DNA of 64,000 nucleotides from Salipiger pallidus (GCF_014643635.1 NZ_BMJV01000001.1:1060925-1124924), one strand, 5' to 3'. Positions 8,637-17,367 are shown, numbered from the stretch's first letter. The notes: a model not told the origin generated them from the letters alone. Translations and numbers: made by a program.

Positions 8637-9038
8637 TCAGACACCGAAGAGCCCCCTGAGCGCCGCCCTGCTGCGCGCCGTCAGCCTTGGGTCGGCGTCG
8701 TCTGAAAACTCGCGGATCGCCTCGATCCAACCGAGCTCGTTGGCCGTGATGGGCGTGCCGAAGATCTCAATGATCGCCTGCGCCGAGGTATCGCCAACCT
8801 GCTGCGCAAGAGCGAGACGAAGCAGATAGGCAGGATCGCCGTCGAGCGCCTTCGCCATCGACGGCACGCGGTCAAGCGCGAGCTTATTCGCGCCCTGCTT
8901 GATCATCGTGATCATATTTTGCGAGACGAAGCCCGCCTCATTTGCGATCTGAAGCTGCGATTTCCGGGGCTTCAGTTCCAAGACCCGGCGCTCGACGAAT
9001 TTCGCGAGATCGGTGTCCGCAAAAGGCTTGTTTGCCAT
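8637..9038 (-). CDS. XRE-type helix-turn-helix regulator of the accessory element
   Basis: A 133-aa protein. The N-terminal half 'KSQLQIANEAGFVSQNMITMIKQGANKLALDRVPSMAKALDG' has the length and spacing of a Cro/CI helix-turn-helix: helix 2 'QLQIANEAGF', recognition helix 'SQNMITMIKQG', then a 'LALDRVPSMAKAL' dimerisation-like helix. The C-terminal half 'ITANELGWIEAIREF...SRAALRGLFG' is helical and unassigned. The ATG at 9038 has an AAGGA ribosome binding site 8 nt upstream. It is likely a repressor-like control protein of the element; its operator may lie in the 9039-9304 interval, which contains 9-bp iterated repeats. Confidence 0.8.
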   Translation of the reverse strand: MANKPFADTDLAKFVERRVLELKPRKSQLQIANEAGFVSQNMITMIKQGANKLALDRVPSMAKALDGDPAYLLRLALAQQVGDTSAQAIIEIFGTPITANELGWIEAIREFSDDADPRLTARSRAALRGLFGV

Positions 9039-9151
9039 CGCTTTTTTCCTTTTCTGTCATGCATTTCGCAACGTCTGCTGCATGACTTTCTTATAGCGAC
9101 GGCTCCTGTGGGGACTGCGGCGGGAAGCGAAAGTAGCAGCGCTTCCGGCTT

Positions 9152-9201
9152 GGACCACCCGGACCACCCGGACCACCCGGACCACCCGGACCACCCGGAC
9201 C
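9152..9201. repeat. Iteron-like tandem repeat, five copies of GGACCACCC plus a partial sixth
   Basis: Five perfect head-to-tail 9-mers GGACCACCC occupy 9152-9196, with GGACC continuing to 9201. About 35 bp downstream, 9236-9252 reads GGTGGTCCGGGCGGTCC, two imperfect copies in inverted orientation, so the strands could form a long hairpin or a bidirectional array of binding sites. It sits in the only non-coding interval between the XRE regulator and the DUF927 ATPase gene. Iterated 9-mers beside a helicase gene are the usual look of a replication origin, but no DnaA box or AT-rich unwinding element is obvious. Confidence 0.85.
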
Positions 9202-9304
9202 GGAGCCTGTATTGGCCAGGCGGTCAAGAGGTCGAGGTGGTCCGGGCGGTCCAAGTCAGTTCGGACCGAAGATCGTCTCGTGCTACCGCACGCCTTTGCA
9301 GCGG

Positions 9305-11098
9305 CTAGCCGAGATACGGCACGAGGGCTTCTTCCCTGACGGCATAGACCCGCGGCCGGCTCGGGAACTTCCGCCCCAGCCTCTTCTGCAAACTACCCGG
9401 TGTCGACGCATCCAGATATCCAACATCCTGCAGGGCGCGCGCAGCATCCTGAGCCTCTCCATCATTAAAGATCTGATGCCACCACTCCGGCCTGACGTGG
9501 TAGAACCCGTCAATGCGCCATCCCGCCTGCACCTCACTAATCGCCCCCGGCTCCGTCGCAAAACGGGAGGGGGCAGCCCGAATAAACGCTGAGAGCTGCT
9601 CCAGATGCGCAGCAACTTCTGCACCTGTCGCAGCATCGCGCCCCTCGAACCACTTCTCGAGAACGCCAAGCGCCGCCTTATGCGCCTGGCCCGGCTGCCA
9701 CCCCGTGATGTCGTAGCCCGTGGCGAGTTCTCCGGCGACAGCGGCGATCGCGAAGCGCTTCATCACGCGCTGCACCTGTCCTTCCGGCAAGATGCCAAGT
9801 GCTGTGCTCCAATGGCGCAGGAACTTGGCAACCGTGGAATCGATGTTACGCTTCACATCGCCCCCGTTCGTGACCGTTTTCACAAGCCGTTCGACAAACC
9901 GACGCCCCGCGACCCCATTCGCCTCGCCAACCCGCTGCTTCAAGCCATCAGCAAAGGCACGACCGTTCTCGAACTCGTGGAGCTCATCGAACGCGCCATA
10001 GCGCTGTCCGGTCGCTTCGATGTCGATCAGGCGCACCTCCTGCCCGGCGTAGATTGCCCTGTTCGCCGTCTTCATATGCTCCTCCAGAGAGATTTCCCCG
10101 CTCGACAGGATCGGCACCTGCCAGCGCAATGTGTTCCGCTGCGCGCCGCCAGAGGTCATCCTGCTCTTGCCGCGGCCATTCGCGAGATCGTAAGCGATAT
10201 TCCCAGCCAGCTTCGGGTCAACCTGATGCAGTTCGTCGAGCACGAGCAGAGTGTCATTGCTTGCAGCCGCAACCACTTCGAAGCCATTGTCCGTCCCGCG
10301 CCAGCTCTGCACGAACTCTGGCGCGCCCCAGACCGAGGCCGCGACCCCGAGCAGCGTTGACTTCCCTCGCGAGGACGCTCCACGCAGGTGAAAGCCGCCA
10401 CCGTCGCTTCCGAGGATCGAGAGCAGCGGCCCGCTGAAGGCGTGCGAGACCGACAGCATCATGAGCGGATTGCCGATGCAGGCCAAACCAATCTTGTCGC
10501 GCCATTCCTCGAGCGAGCCGCGCGCACGCCGTGTATGCTGGACCTCCCCCGACACTCCCTCGAGGAAGACCTCAGACTTGCCGATTGCGCGTCCCGCCCC
10601 GAGCACGAAGGTATCGTGCTGATCATCGACCCAGCCCAGCCGCTCCACGCGGGTGATGCGTTTGCGGGGTTTCCACTCCTTCAGTAGCTTCCGGATGCTC
10701 TTGGCGACCTTGTCGACCTCAGCAGGCTCAAAACCAAAATCGCGCATCGGAGCGAGAGGTGCGAGGGACGTGCCGCCATCATTGAGCTTTTCGATGAGGA
10801 CTTCGTGCCACTCGCCATCCGGATCCTGAACGGAGACAATCTTCGCCCAGCCGCTCCCGTTGGCCTTACGGGTCAAGCCATGCACGATGACCGGCGAGCA
10901 GATCCGCACGGCGATCTCATCAGTATCCTCGTTGCCGCGCATTTCGTATATCCCGTCCTCACGCAGCATGAAGCCATCCGGAATGCGTTCGGGCTGAGAA
11001 AGGTCCGAGTCGGTCTCCGGGGTGGCGGGTCCGAGTGCCTCGCTGGGCATCTCAAGGCGTTCCGCGTGCAGGGTGATGGTGTTGCTCTGATCAGTCAT
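9305..11098 (-). CDS. DUF927-domain ATPase/helicase (stand-alone)
   Basis: A 597-aa P-loop NTPase of the DUF927 family. Visible motifs are Walker A 'GASSRGKSTLL' (about residues 240-250), Walker B 'DTLLVLDEL' (about 282-290) and the family-typical 'IAYDLANGRGKSRM' (about 300-315). DUF927 proteins are helicase-like modules of phages, plasmids and integrative elements, often fused behind a primase/TOPRIM region. Here the N-terminal ~200 residues show no primase motifs, so it appears to be helicase only. The ATG at 11098 begins 98 bp after the upstream alpA-like gene on the same strand, suggesting one operon controlled by the small regulator. The role is likely replication of the mobile element. 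Confidence 0.88.
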   Translation of the reverse strand: MTDQSNTITLHAERLEMPSEALGPATPETDSDLSQPERIPDGFMLREDGIYEMRGNEDTDEIAVRICSPVIVHGLTRKANGSGWAKIVSVQDPDGEWHEVLIEKLNDGGTSLAPLAPMRDFGFEPAEVDKVAKSIRKLLKEWKPRKRITRVERLGWVDDQHDTFVLGAGRAIGKSEVFLEGVSGEVQHTRRARGSLEEWRDKIGLACIGNPLMMLSVSHAFSGPLLSILGSDGGGFHLRGASSRGKSTLLGVAASVWGAPEFVQSWRGTDNGFEVVAAASNDTLLVLDELHQVDPKLAGNIAYDLANGRGKSRMTSGGAQRNTLRWQVPILSSGEISLEEHMKTANRAIYAGQEVRLIDIEATGQRYGAFDELHEFENGRAFADGLKQRVGEANGVAGRRFVERLVKTVTNGGDVKRNIDSTVAKFLRHWSTALGILPEGQVQRVMKRFAIAAVAGELATGYDITGWQPGQAHKAALGVLEKWFEGRDAATGAEVAAHLEQLSAFIRAAPSRFATEPGAISEVQAGWRIDGFYHVRPEWWHQIFNDGEAQDAARALQDVGYLDASTPGSLQKRLGRKFPSRPRVYAVREEALVPYLG

Positions 11099-11196
11099 GT
11101 TCGGTCTCTCTGGGTCAAAGAAGGTGCGTCCGGCGCACCAAGGGCACGCCGGTCCGGCTTTTGCAGTCGATGGCTCAGGCCGCCGACGCGGCAGCG

Positions 11197-11430
11197 TCAG
11201 CTCAGGCCGACGGGTTCGAAATCGAGGAACATCGCGAGGCCGCAGCGCAACCGGCCCTCGTAATCCTCAATGTCGGCGAGACGCCAGCGGGTGGTATTGC
11301 CGCCGAGCTTCACAGGCGCTGGAAATTCGCCTTCACGCTTCCAGCGCCAGATCGAGTCCTTCGAGACGCCAAAACGGCTTGCAACCTGCTCGACCGAGAG
11401 ATACAGGTTCATCGTGGGATCGTGCATCAT
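11197..11430 (-). CDS. AlpA-family helix-turn-helix regulator
   Basis: A 77-aa AlpA/MerR-like DNA-binding protein. 'NLYLSVEQVASRFGVSKDSIWRWKREGEFPAPVKLG...TRWRLADIEDY' is the classic AlpA/excisionase winged-helix pattern with the R-W binding wing. The in-frame ATG at 11445 and an upstream extension exist, but the ATG at 11430 follows GGAAGAG at proper spacing and is chosen. AlpA-type proteins activate integrase/excision or replication genes of prophages, satellites and integrative elements. This one is the first gene inside the element next to the tRNA-Ser and is followed by the DUF927 gene. Its usual partner integrase is absent. Confidence 0.85.
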   Translation of the reverse strand: MMHDPTMNLYLSVEQVASRFGVSKDSIWRWKREGEFPAPVKLGGNTTRWRLADIEDYEGRLRCGLAMFLDFEPVGLS

Positions 11431-11860
11431 GTGTTTCTCTTCCATGTTAGGCACACAAAAATACCCCGGCACGGAGCTGGCACTCTGTAGCTCGGGGTTG
11501 GGTTTCGATTTCGCGAAGTTTGCTTAGAACATAAAATTGACTGCAAAGTCAATAAAATGGCTCATTGTGCTTAGCTTTTCGCGCTGCGCAGTTGAAGCTG
11601 AGCGACGAAAACCTTCCTATGCATGCGCCTGATGCAACTCCCTCAGCCGCAAGCTGTAGCTGAGCATTCGAGTCATCCACCTGCCACTCTACCCCGCTGA
11701 GCAAGAGCCGCTATACACCGGCTCTGTGACTTGAGCACCAAGCACGGCATCCTGTTGCATCACGTGGTGTGCTATTGCGATTCCAATGGTGGCAAGGATG
11801 GTGCATTGACATCCGATAGTGATAATTTTCGCATAAATACTAGAGGCCTGGACACCTTTA
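11431..11860. other. Non-coding interval between alpA-like gene and tRNA-Ser
   Basis: No gene found in 430 bp. It contains the promoter region of the alpA-like gene and the sequence directly abutting the tRNA 3' end, where an integrase gene would normally be expected in a tRNA-targeted element. A minus-strand reading frame at 11689-11901 runs through the tRNA itself and is spurious. Part of the interval (11520-11580) is AT-rich relative to the core genome. Confidence 0.5.
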
Positions 11861-11950
11861 TGGCGGAGGCTCAGGGATTCGAACCCTGGGGACGCTCTCA
11901 CGCCCGACGGTTTTCAAGACCGTTGCAATCGACCACTCTGCCAAGCCTCC
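11861..11950 (-). tRNA. tRNA-Ser (TGA anticodon)
   Basis: The minus strand reads as a 90-nt class II tRNA beginning GGAGGCTTGGC and ending with an encoded CCA. The acceptor stem is GGAGGCT/AGCCTCC. The anticodon stem ACGGT/ACCGT holds the loop CTTGAAA, so the anticodon is TGA (reads UCA/UCG). There is a long variable arm (CGGGCGTGAGAGCG region) and a T arm with GGTTCGAATCC. The 3' end faces the accessory segment at lower coordinates, making this the probable integration site for the element carrying alpA, DUF927 and the XRE gene. Confidence 0.95.
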
Positions 11951-12213
11951 GGTTTGCATGATCTACCCCCCACGAAACGATTCTGAAAGCGGCAGAGCAT
12001 CGAAAACCGCCGATCACGACATTGCAGGCTTTTCTTGATCGGAGCATACCGTTAATCTGCGGCCAAACCACCGGTCCGGGAACCGGCGGCGACCTGCCGG
12101 CGGGACCGGGGAAAACCGCCGCCGTCCCGTGAACCGCAGAGCAACCCGGCAGCAAGATCCGGGACGAGCAGACGACCGGGCACCGCGTCCCGACGACAGG
12201 CAAGGACAAGAAC

Positions 12214-13113
12214 ATGCGCAGACTGTTTCCGATGCAGCGCAAGGCGGGCTTCCGGCTGGCCCTTTTGCTTGCCGGCACCGCCGCCCTCGCGGGCTGCGAG
12301 TCCGTGGACATGCCCGCGTTCCTGCAGTCGAAGGACGGCGGCTCGGGCAGTGCCACGGCCCCCGCCGCAGCCTCCCGCACCACCGAGCGTGATATCGAAG
12401 CGCCCGAGATCTTCCACGTGACCGAGGCCGGTCTTTGGGACGGACGGCCCTCTCTGGGCGGTGTCTGGGTCGCACACCCGGACGTGAAAGACCCCGAGAG
12501 GGTCATCATCCGCAACCAGAATAATGGCCAATTCGTCATCGGCGCGCTGTTCCGGCGCGAGCGTGAAACCCCCGGGCCGCAGCTGCAGGTGTCCTCCGAT
12601 GCCGCCGCCGCGCTCGAGATGCTGGCAGGCTCGCCCACCAACCTTGACGTGATCGCCTTGCGCCGCGAAGTGGTCGATGCCCCTGCTCCGGCCACCCCTG
12701 CGGCCCAAAGCACTGACGCCATGGCACCGCCGGCCCCGTCCGAGGTGACCGAAGGTACGCTGGACCCGGTGACTGATGCCGCCACGGCCGCCATCGAGGC
12801 CACGCCCCAAAGCGCGCCGGACGCAGCCCCGGCCCCCGAGCCAGTGGCTCCGCCGCCGGCGCCGCCCCAGACCTCGACGCTGGACCGCCCCTACCTGCAG
12901 ATTGGCATCTTCAGCGTCGAGCAGAATGCCGAGAACACCGCCACCGCCATGCGCCAGAAAGGCATGGTGCCGACGGTTCTGGAACAGACCAGCTCGGGCA
13001 AGACCTTCTGGCGCGTCATCGTGGGCCCCGCCCAGAACGCCTCGGAGCGGACTGCGCTGCTGGCCAAGATTAAGGCTGCGGGCTTCACCGACGCCTACGC
13101 CGTGACGAACTGA
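12214..13113 (+). CDS. SPOR-domain lipoprotein
   Basis: A 299-aa exported protein. The N-terminus has a positively charged start, a hydrophobic helix and a lipobox (ALAGC with Cys28), so it should be lipid-anchored. A long Ala/Pro/Glu-rich low-complexity region (about 150-220) leads to a C-terminal SPOR domain: 'YLQIGIFSVEQNAENTATAM...TFWRVIVGPAQ...KIKAAGFTDAYAV'. SPOR domains bind denuded septal peptidoglycan glycans. It lies directly upstream of a D-Ala-D-Ala carboxypeptidase gene in the same orientation (57 bp gap), a cell-wall pairing seen repeatedly in this order of bacteria. An AAGGACA Shine-Dalgarno supports the ATG at 12214. Confidence 0.87.
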   Translation: MRRLFPMQRKAGFRLALLLAGTAALAGCESVDMPAFLQSKDGGSGSATAPAAASRTTERDIEAPEIFHVTEAGLWDGRPSLGGVWVAHPDVKDPERVIIRNQNNGQFVIGALFRRERETPGPQLQVSSDAAAALEMLAGSPTNLDVIALRREVVDAPAPATPAAQSTDAMAPPAPSEVTEGTLDPVTDAATAAIEATPQSAPDAAPAPEPVAPPPAPPQTSTLDRPYLQIGIFSVEQNAENTATAMRQKGMVPTVLEQTSSGKTFWRVIVGPAQNASERTALLAKIKAAGFTDAYAVTN

Positions 13114-13170
13114 TGCGCCCACGGCAGGCCTGCCGCGGGACACGACCGATAAAGGACAAAGGAGCCCCCC

Positions 13171-14352
13171 ATGATCCTGTCCCGCCCGCTGCGCCACCTG
13201 CTGGCCGCCGCCTCCGTGGTGGCGATGACCGCCAGCCAGGCCGCCGCCTTTGACACCTCGGCCCGTGCGGCCTTCGTGCTAGACTATACCACCGGCACCG
13301 TGCTGCTGGCCAAGAACGCCGACGAGGCCCTGCCGCCTGCGTCCATGTCGAAGCTGATGACGCTCTACATGGCGTTCGAGGCAATTCACGATGGCCGACT
13401 GTCGCTGGATGAACGGCTGCCGGTCTCCGAGCACGCCATGTCCTACGGCGGCTCGACCATGTTCCTCAACACGCAGGACCGGGTCCGGGTCGAAGACCTT
13501 CTGCGCGGCATCATCGTGCTCTCGGGCAACGACGCCTGCGCGGTGATCGCCGAGGCGCTGTCGCCCAACGGCACCGAGGCTGGCTTTGCCGAGATGATGA
13601 CCCGCCGTGCCCAGCAGCTGGGCATGACCAATTCGACCTTTGCCAACGCCAGCGGCTGGCCGAACCCGGAGCAGCGCATGTCCATGCGCGACCTGACGCT
13701 GCTGGCCACCCACATCATCGAGGATTTCCCCGAATTCTACGAGATCTTCGGCGAAACCCGCTATGAATTCGACGGCCGCGCGCCGTCAAACGTGAACAAC
13801 CGCAACCCGCTTCTGCGGCTCGGCATCGGGGCTGACGGCCTCAAGACCGGCCACACCTCCGAGGCGGGCTATGGCCTCGTGGGTTCTGCCGCGCAGGACG
13901 GACGGCGGGTGGTCTTTGCAATCACCGGGCTCGACAGCGAACGCGCCCGCGCCGAGGAAAGCGAATCCATCGTCAACTGGGCCTTCCGCCAGTTCGCCGA
14001 GCGCACCCTGCTCGAGGCCGATACCGAGGTCGCCCGGGCCGATGTCTGGCTTGGCGCACAGGACAGCGTCGGCCTCGTGGCTCAGGAGGACGTGACCCTG
14101 CTGGTGCCCTTTACCCCGGGCGCGACGCTCGAGGCCGAGGTGGTCTACACCGGCCCGCTCAAGGCCCCCATATCATCGGGACAACAGCTGGCCGAACTCA
14201 TCATCCGCCCAGAGGGCCTGCCGGAACACCGCGTGCCGCTGTTCGCCGCGCAGACCGTTGATGGTGGAGGTTTCAGCAAGCGCATGATGACCGTGAGCCG
14301 CGCGCTCATCGGTCGCATCCAGGAGCCGTCCGCTACCGGCGAGGCGATGTGA
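13171..14352 (+). CDS. D-alanyl-D-alanine carboxypeptidase (PBP5/6, DacA type)
   Basis: A 393-aa serine peptidase S11. The signal peptide ends near AAA at about residue 26. The active-site tetrad SxxK is 'SMSKLM' (Ser58, Lys61), the SxN motif is 'LSGNDAC' (about residue 119) and the KTG motif is 'LKTGHTSEAG' (about 227). The C-terminal ~100 residues have the beta-rich PBP5_C pattern. It trims the terminal D-Ala of peptidoglycan pentapeptides in the periplasm. It is preceded by AAAGGAG and its stop overlaps the GTG start of tmk by 4 nt, linking wall trimming to the tmk-holB unit in one operon. Confidence 0.92.
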   Translation: MILSRPLRHLLAAASVVAMTASQAAAFDTSARAAFVLDYTTGTVLLAKNADEALPPASMSKLMTLYMAFEAIHDGRLSLDERLPVSEHAMSYGGSTMFLNTQDRVRVEDLLRGIIVLSGNDACAVIAEALSPNGTEAGFAEMMTRRAQQLGMTNSTFANASGWPNPEQRMSMRDLTLLATHIIEDFPEFYEIFGETRYEFDGRAPSNVNNRNPLLRLGIGADGLKTGHTSEAGYGLVGSAAQDGRRVVFAITGLDSERARAEESESIVNWAFRQFAERTLLEADTEVARADVWLGAQDSVGLVAQEDVTLLVPFTPGATLEAEVVYTGPLKAPISSGQQLAELIIRPEGLPEHRVPLFAAQTVDGGGFSKRMMTVSRALIGRIQEPSATGEAM

Positions 14353-14975
14353 CCGGCACCAAAGGGCTGTTCGTCAGCCTCGAAGGCATCGATGGCTCTG
14401 GCAAGACCACGCAGGCGCGGCTTTTGGCCGAGCGTCTGCGCGAGGCCGGTCGCGAAGTGGTCCTGACCCGCGAGCCCGGCGGCTCTCCCGGTGCCGAAGA
14501 GATCCGCGCGCTGGTGCTGCAGGGCGATACCGACCGCTGGTCGGCGGAAACCGAGCTGCTGCTCTTTACCGCCGCTCGCCGTGACCACCTCGAACGCACC
14601 ATCCGCCCGGCGCTGGTGCGCGGCGCCATCGTGATCTGCGACCGCTTCGCCGATTCCACCCGGCTCTACCAGGGCCTGTCGCGGGGTAATCTGCGCGGCG
14701 CGGTGGATACGCTGCACGCGCTGATGATCGGGGTGGAGCCGGACCTCACACTGCTGTTCGACATGGACCCCGAACTTGCCCTGTCCCGCGCCAAGGCCCG
14801 CGCCACCGCCGAGGAAAGGTTCGAGGATTTTGGACTTGGCCTGCAGCAGAAGATGCGCGCGGGCTTTCTCGGCCTTGCCGCCGAGTTCCCGGAACGGTTC
14901 CACGTCATCGACGCGGGCCGCGCCCCCGAAGTGGTGGCACAGGACGCGGCGGCTGCGCTAGAAGCGCGGGCATGA
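14349..14975 (+). CDS. tmk: Thymidylate kinase
   Basis: A 208-aa dTMP kinase that makes dTDP for DNA synthesis. The P-loop is 'LEGIDGSGKTTQ' (about residues 8-19), the 'DR' motif is 'ICDRFADSTRLYQG' and the LID-like segment is 'EERFEDFGL'. The start is GTG (14349) overlapping the dacA-like stop by 4 nt, and the stop overlaps the holB ATG by 4 nt, so the three are translationally coupled. tmk-holB order is widespread in bacteria. Confidence 0.94.
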   Translation: MTGTKGLFVSLEGIDGSGKTTQARLLAERLREAGREVVLTREPGGSPGAEEIRALVLQGDTDRWSAETELLLFTAARRDHLERTIRPALVRGAIVICDRFADSTRLYQGLSRGNLRGAVDTLHALMIGVEPDLTLLFDMDPELALSRAKARATAEERFEDFGLGLQQKMRAGFLGLAAEFPERFHVIDAGRAPEVVAQDAAAALEARA

Positions 14976-16087
14976 GCGACGACATCCCCCAGCCCGACCG
15001 CGTCGAAGGCGCGCCCCATCCTCGCGAAACGCCTCTGCTCTTCGGGCAGCAAGCGGCGGAAGAGGTGTTCCTGCAGGCACACAATTCAGGCCGCCGGCAT
15101 CACGGCTGGCTGATCTCGGGGCCGCAGGGCCTCGGCAAGGCGACGCTCGCCTGGCGCATCGCGAAATTCCTGCTGGCAACCCCTCCGCAGGACGGCGGAG
15201 GCCTCTTCGGTGCGCCGCCACCACCGGAGACGCTGGAGATCTCCGGGGATCACCCCGTCTCGCACCGCATCCAGGCCCTGTCCGATCCGGGCCTCTTTCT
15301 GCTGCGCCGGGCCTGGGACGACAAGGCCAAGCGGCTCAAGACCCAGCTAACCGTGGACGAGGTGCGCAAACTCAAGAGCTTCTTCTCGCTGTCCTCTGCC
15401 GAAGGCGGGCGCCGGGTGGTCATCGTCGACAGCATGGACGAGCTGAACACATCGGCCGCCAACGCAATCCTCAAGCTGCTCGAGGAACCGCCCGCCCGCA
15501 CAACGCTGCTCATGGTGGCGCACCAGCCCTCGCGCCTGCTGCCGACGATCCGCTCGCGCTGCCGCGAGCTGCGCCTCGCACCGCTGGGCCCCGACGACAT
15601 GGCCCGCGCCCTCGGCCAGGCCGGGGCCGACGTGGCAACCGAGGATGCGCAGGCGCTCGCCGCCCTGTCCTCGGGCTCGGTGGGCGCGGCCATGCGGCTG
15701 CTCAACAATGACGGGCTGCGCCTTTACGGCCAGATCATCAGGCTGATCGGCACCCTGCCCCGGCTCGACCGCCCAGGCGCCATCGCCCTTGGCGAAAGCA
15801 CCGCCGGCAAGGTGAACGAGGCGCGGCTCGACCTCGTGCTCGGCCTCGCGGACATCGCCATGTCCCGCCTTGCCCGCACCGGCGTCACCGGCATGCCGCC
15901 CGCGCCCGAGGCCGCTCCCGGAGAGGCCGAGACCATGCTGCGCCTCGCCCCGGACATGGCCCGAGGCCGCGCCTGGGCCCAGCTGGCGCAGGATGCCGGG
16001 GACCGCGCCCGTCACGCCCGCGCGGTCAACGTCGATCCCGCCGCGCTGGTGCTCGACCTCATCTTGCAGATGCACAAGATCGCCTGA
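14972..16087 (+). CDS. holB: DNA polymerase III subunit delta'
   Basis: A 371-aa clamp-loader subunit. An AAA+ P-loop-like motif 'SGPQGLGKATLAWRIA' is at about residues 48-63. The 'RVVIVDSMDELNTSAANAILKLLEEPP' region is the conserved delta'/gamma signature, including the sensor and SRC-like 'TIRSRCRELRL'. Ala follows the P-loop Lys where active ATPases have Ser/Thr, consistent with delta' not hydrolysing ATP. Located immediately after tmk (4-nt overlap). A hairpin at 16154-16185 lies downstream. Confidence 0.92.
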   Translation: MSDDIPQPDRVEGAPHPRETPLLFGQQAAEEVFLQAHNSGRRHHGWLISGPQGLGKATLAWRIAKFLLATPPQDGGGLFGAPPPPETLEISGDHPVSHRIQALSDPGLFLLRRAWDDKAKRLKTQLTVDEVRKLKSFFSLSSAEGGRRVVIVDSMDELNTSAANAILKLLEEPPARTTLLMVAHQPSRLLPTIRSRCRELRLAPLGPDDMARALGQAGADVATEDAQALAALSSGSVGAAMRLLNNDGLRLYGQIIRLIGTLPRLDRPGAIALGESTAGKVNEARLDLVLGLADIAMSRLARTGVTGMPPAPEAAPGEAETMLRLAPDMARGRAWAQLAQDAGDRARHARAVNVDPAALVLDLILQMHKIA

Positions 16088-16153
16088 CCACCGCTCAAGC
16101 CACCCGCCTCGCGCGACACGTTCCCAAAGCCCGCCGAGCGGCCATGCCCAAAA

Positions 16154-16185
16154 GAAAGGGCGCCGCATCTCTGCCGCGCCCTTTC
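16154..16185 (+). terminator. Hairpin downstream of holB
   Basis: Perfect 10-bp inverted repeat GAAAGGGCGC / GCGCCCTTTC with a 12-nt loop. The 3' T tract is poor, so it may be a weak or bidirectional terminator. Confidence 0.6.
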
Positions 16186-16193
16186 CCGATTTA

Positions 16194-16256
16194 CTTTGAC
16201 CTGAAATATCCCGGGGGAGCCTCCGAAGGAGGCGGGGGCAGCGCCCCTCCCCCCTG
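16194..16256 (-). repeat. Dispersed intergenic palindromic repeat, copy 1 (minus orientation)
   Basis: On the minus strand this reads GGGGCGCTGCCCC, then a GCCTCC/GGAGGC hairpin, then TCCCCCGGGATATTT and GGTCAAAG. The same arrangement occurs at 18458-18513 and 58041-58102. The outer blocks are conserved while the inner hairpin arms vary between copies with pairing retained. Confidence 0.75.
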
Positions 16257-16302
16257 AGACGCATCACAATGGCTGGGACTGCCGCCCCGAAGGCCACCGC
16301 CC

Positions 16303-17367
16303 TTAGGCGATCCCGGCGGCGATGAAGCGCTCGGCCAGCGCCTTGTAGGCCTCCGACATAACGCCATCGCCAAGCGCCACGGGACGCCCCTCGTCACCGC
16401 CAACGCGGGTCTCGAGGTCGATGGGAAGCTGCGCCAGCACCGGCAGGCCAAGCTTCTCGGCCTCGGCCTGCACGCCGCCCGCACCAAAGACATGGGATTC
16501 ATGGCCGCAGTCGGGGCAGATGAACATGGACATGTTCTCGATCAGCCCCAGCACCGGCACCTTGAGCGTGTCGAACGCATCCAGCGCCTTGCGCGCGTCG
16601 ATCATCGCCACGTCCTGCGGGGTCGAGACAACGATGGCCCCGGCAAGATCGCTCTTCTGGCCTAGCGTGAGCTGAACATCCCCGGTGCCCGGCGGAAGGT
16701 CGACCAGCAGGATATCCAGCTCGCCCCACTCCACCTGCATCATCATCTGCTGCAGCGCCCCCATGAGCATGGGCCCGCGCCAGACCACTGCCTTGTCCTC
16801 AGGCAGCATGAAGCCGATGGACATGAGCGTCACGCCGTGGGCCTCAAGTGGAATGATGGTCTTGCCGTCCGGCGAGGCGGGGCGTTTCGAGATCCCGAAC
16901 ATGCGCGGTTGCGACGGCCCGTGGATGTCCGCATCCAAAAGACCCACCCGCCGACCGGCCTTTGCCAGCGCCACGGCGAGGTTCGAGGACACGGTGGATT
17001 TCCCCACCCCGCCCTTGCCCGAGCCGATGGCGATGACCGATTTCACGCCCGGAGGGTTCATCCGCCCCTCCTGCGCCTTCATGTGCCCGCCCACCTTCAG
17101 CGAAGGCGCGGGTTTGGGCGCCGAATGGGCTGTCAGAGCCACGCTGACGCTGTCCACACCGTCAAGATCTGCCACGGCCCGCTCTGCGGCGGCACGCAGG
17201 GGCTCCATGTGACGGGCAACTTCGGGATTCGGTGCCTCGATGACAAAGCGGACGGAGGCCCCGTCAACGCTCAGGGCTCGAATCAAATCCCTCGAAACAA
17301 GGTCGCCGCCGTCGGGCAATGGTAGCGCTGCCAGCCGTGCCTTCACCGCGTCGATTGTCGTACTCAT
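16303..17367 (-). CDS. Mrp/NBP35-family Fe-S cluster carrier ATPase
   Basis: A 354-aa protein. The N-terminal ~85 residues form a MIP18/DUF59-like domain. Then come the deviant Walker A 'GSGKGGVGKSTVSSNLA' (about 113-129), the 'DLPPGTGDVQL' Walker B region and the CxxC pair in 'FICPDCGHES' that binds the transferred Fe-S cluster. I chose ATG 17367 because it is preceded by AGGATGG; an in-frame start at 17391 lacks a site. ApbC/Mrp proteins load Fe-S clusters onto apoproteins in the cytosol. It is transcribed away from the DUF1127/sRNA locus. Confidence 0.92.
   Translation of the reverse strand: MSTTIDAVKARLAALPLPDGGDLVSRDLIRALSVDGASVRFVIEAPNPEVARHMEPLRAAAERAVADLDGVDSVSVALTAHSAPKPAPSLKVGGHMKAQEGRMNPPGVKSVIAIGSGKGGVGKSTVSSNLAVALAKAGRRVGLLDADIHGPSQPRMFGISKRPASPDGKTIIPLEAHGVTLMSIGFMLPEDKAVVWRGPMLMGALQQMMMQVEWGELDILLVDLPPGTGDVQLTLGQKSDLAGAIVVSTPQDVAMIDARKALDAFDTLKVPVLGLIENMSMFICPDCGHESHVFGAGGVQAEAEKLGLPVLAQLPIDLETRVGGDEGRPVALGDGVMSEAYKALAERFIAAGIA

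Noticed and set aside
11689-11901. Minus-strand 70-codon frame at the tRNA-Ser
   Set aside because: It overlaps the tRNA gene and its residues arise from reading the T arm.
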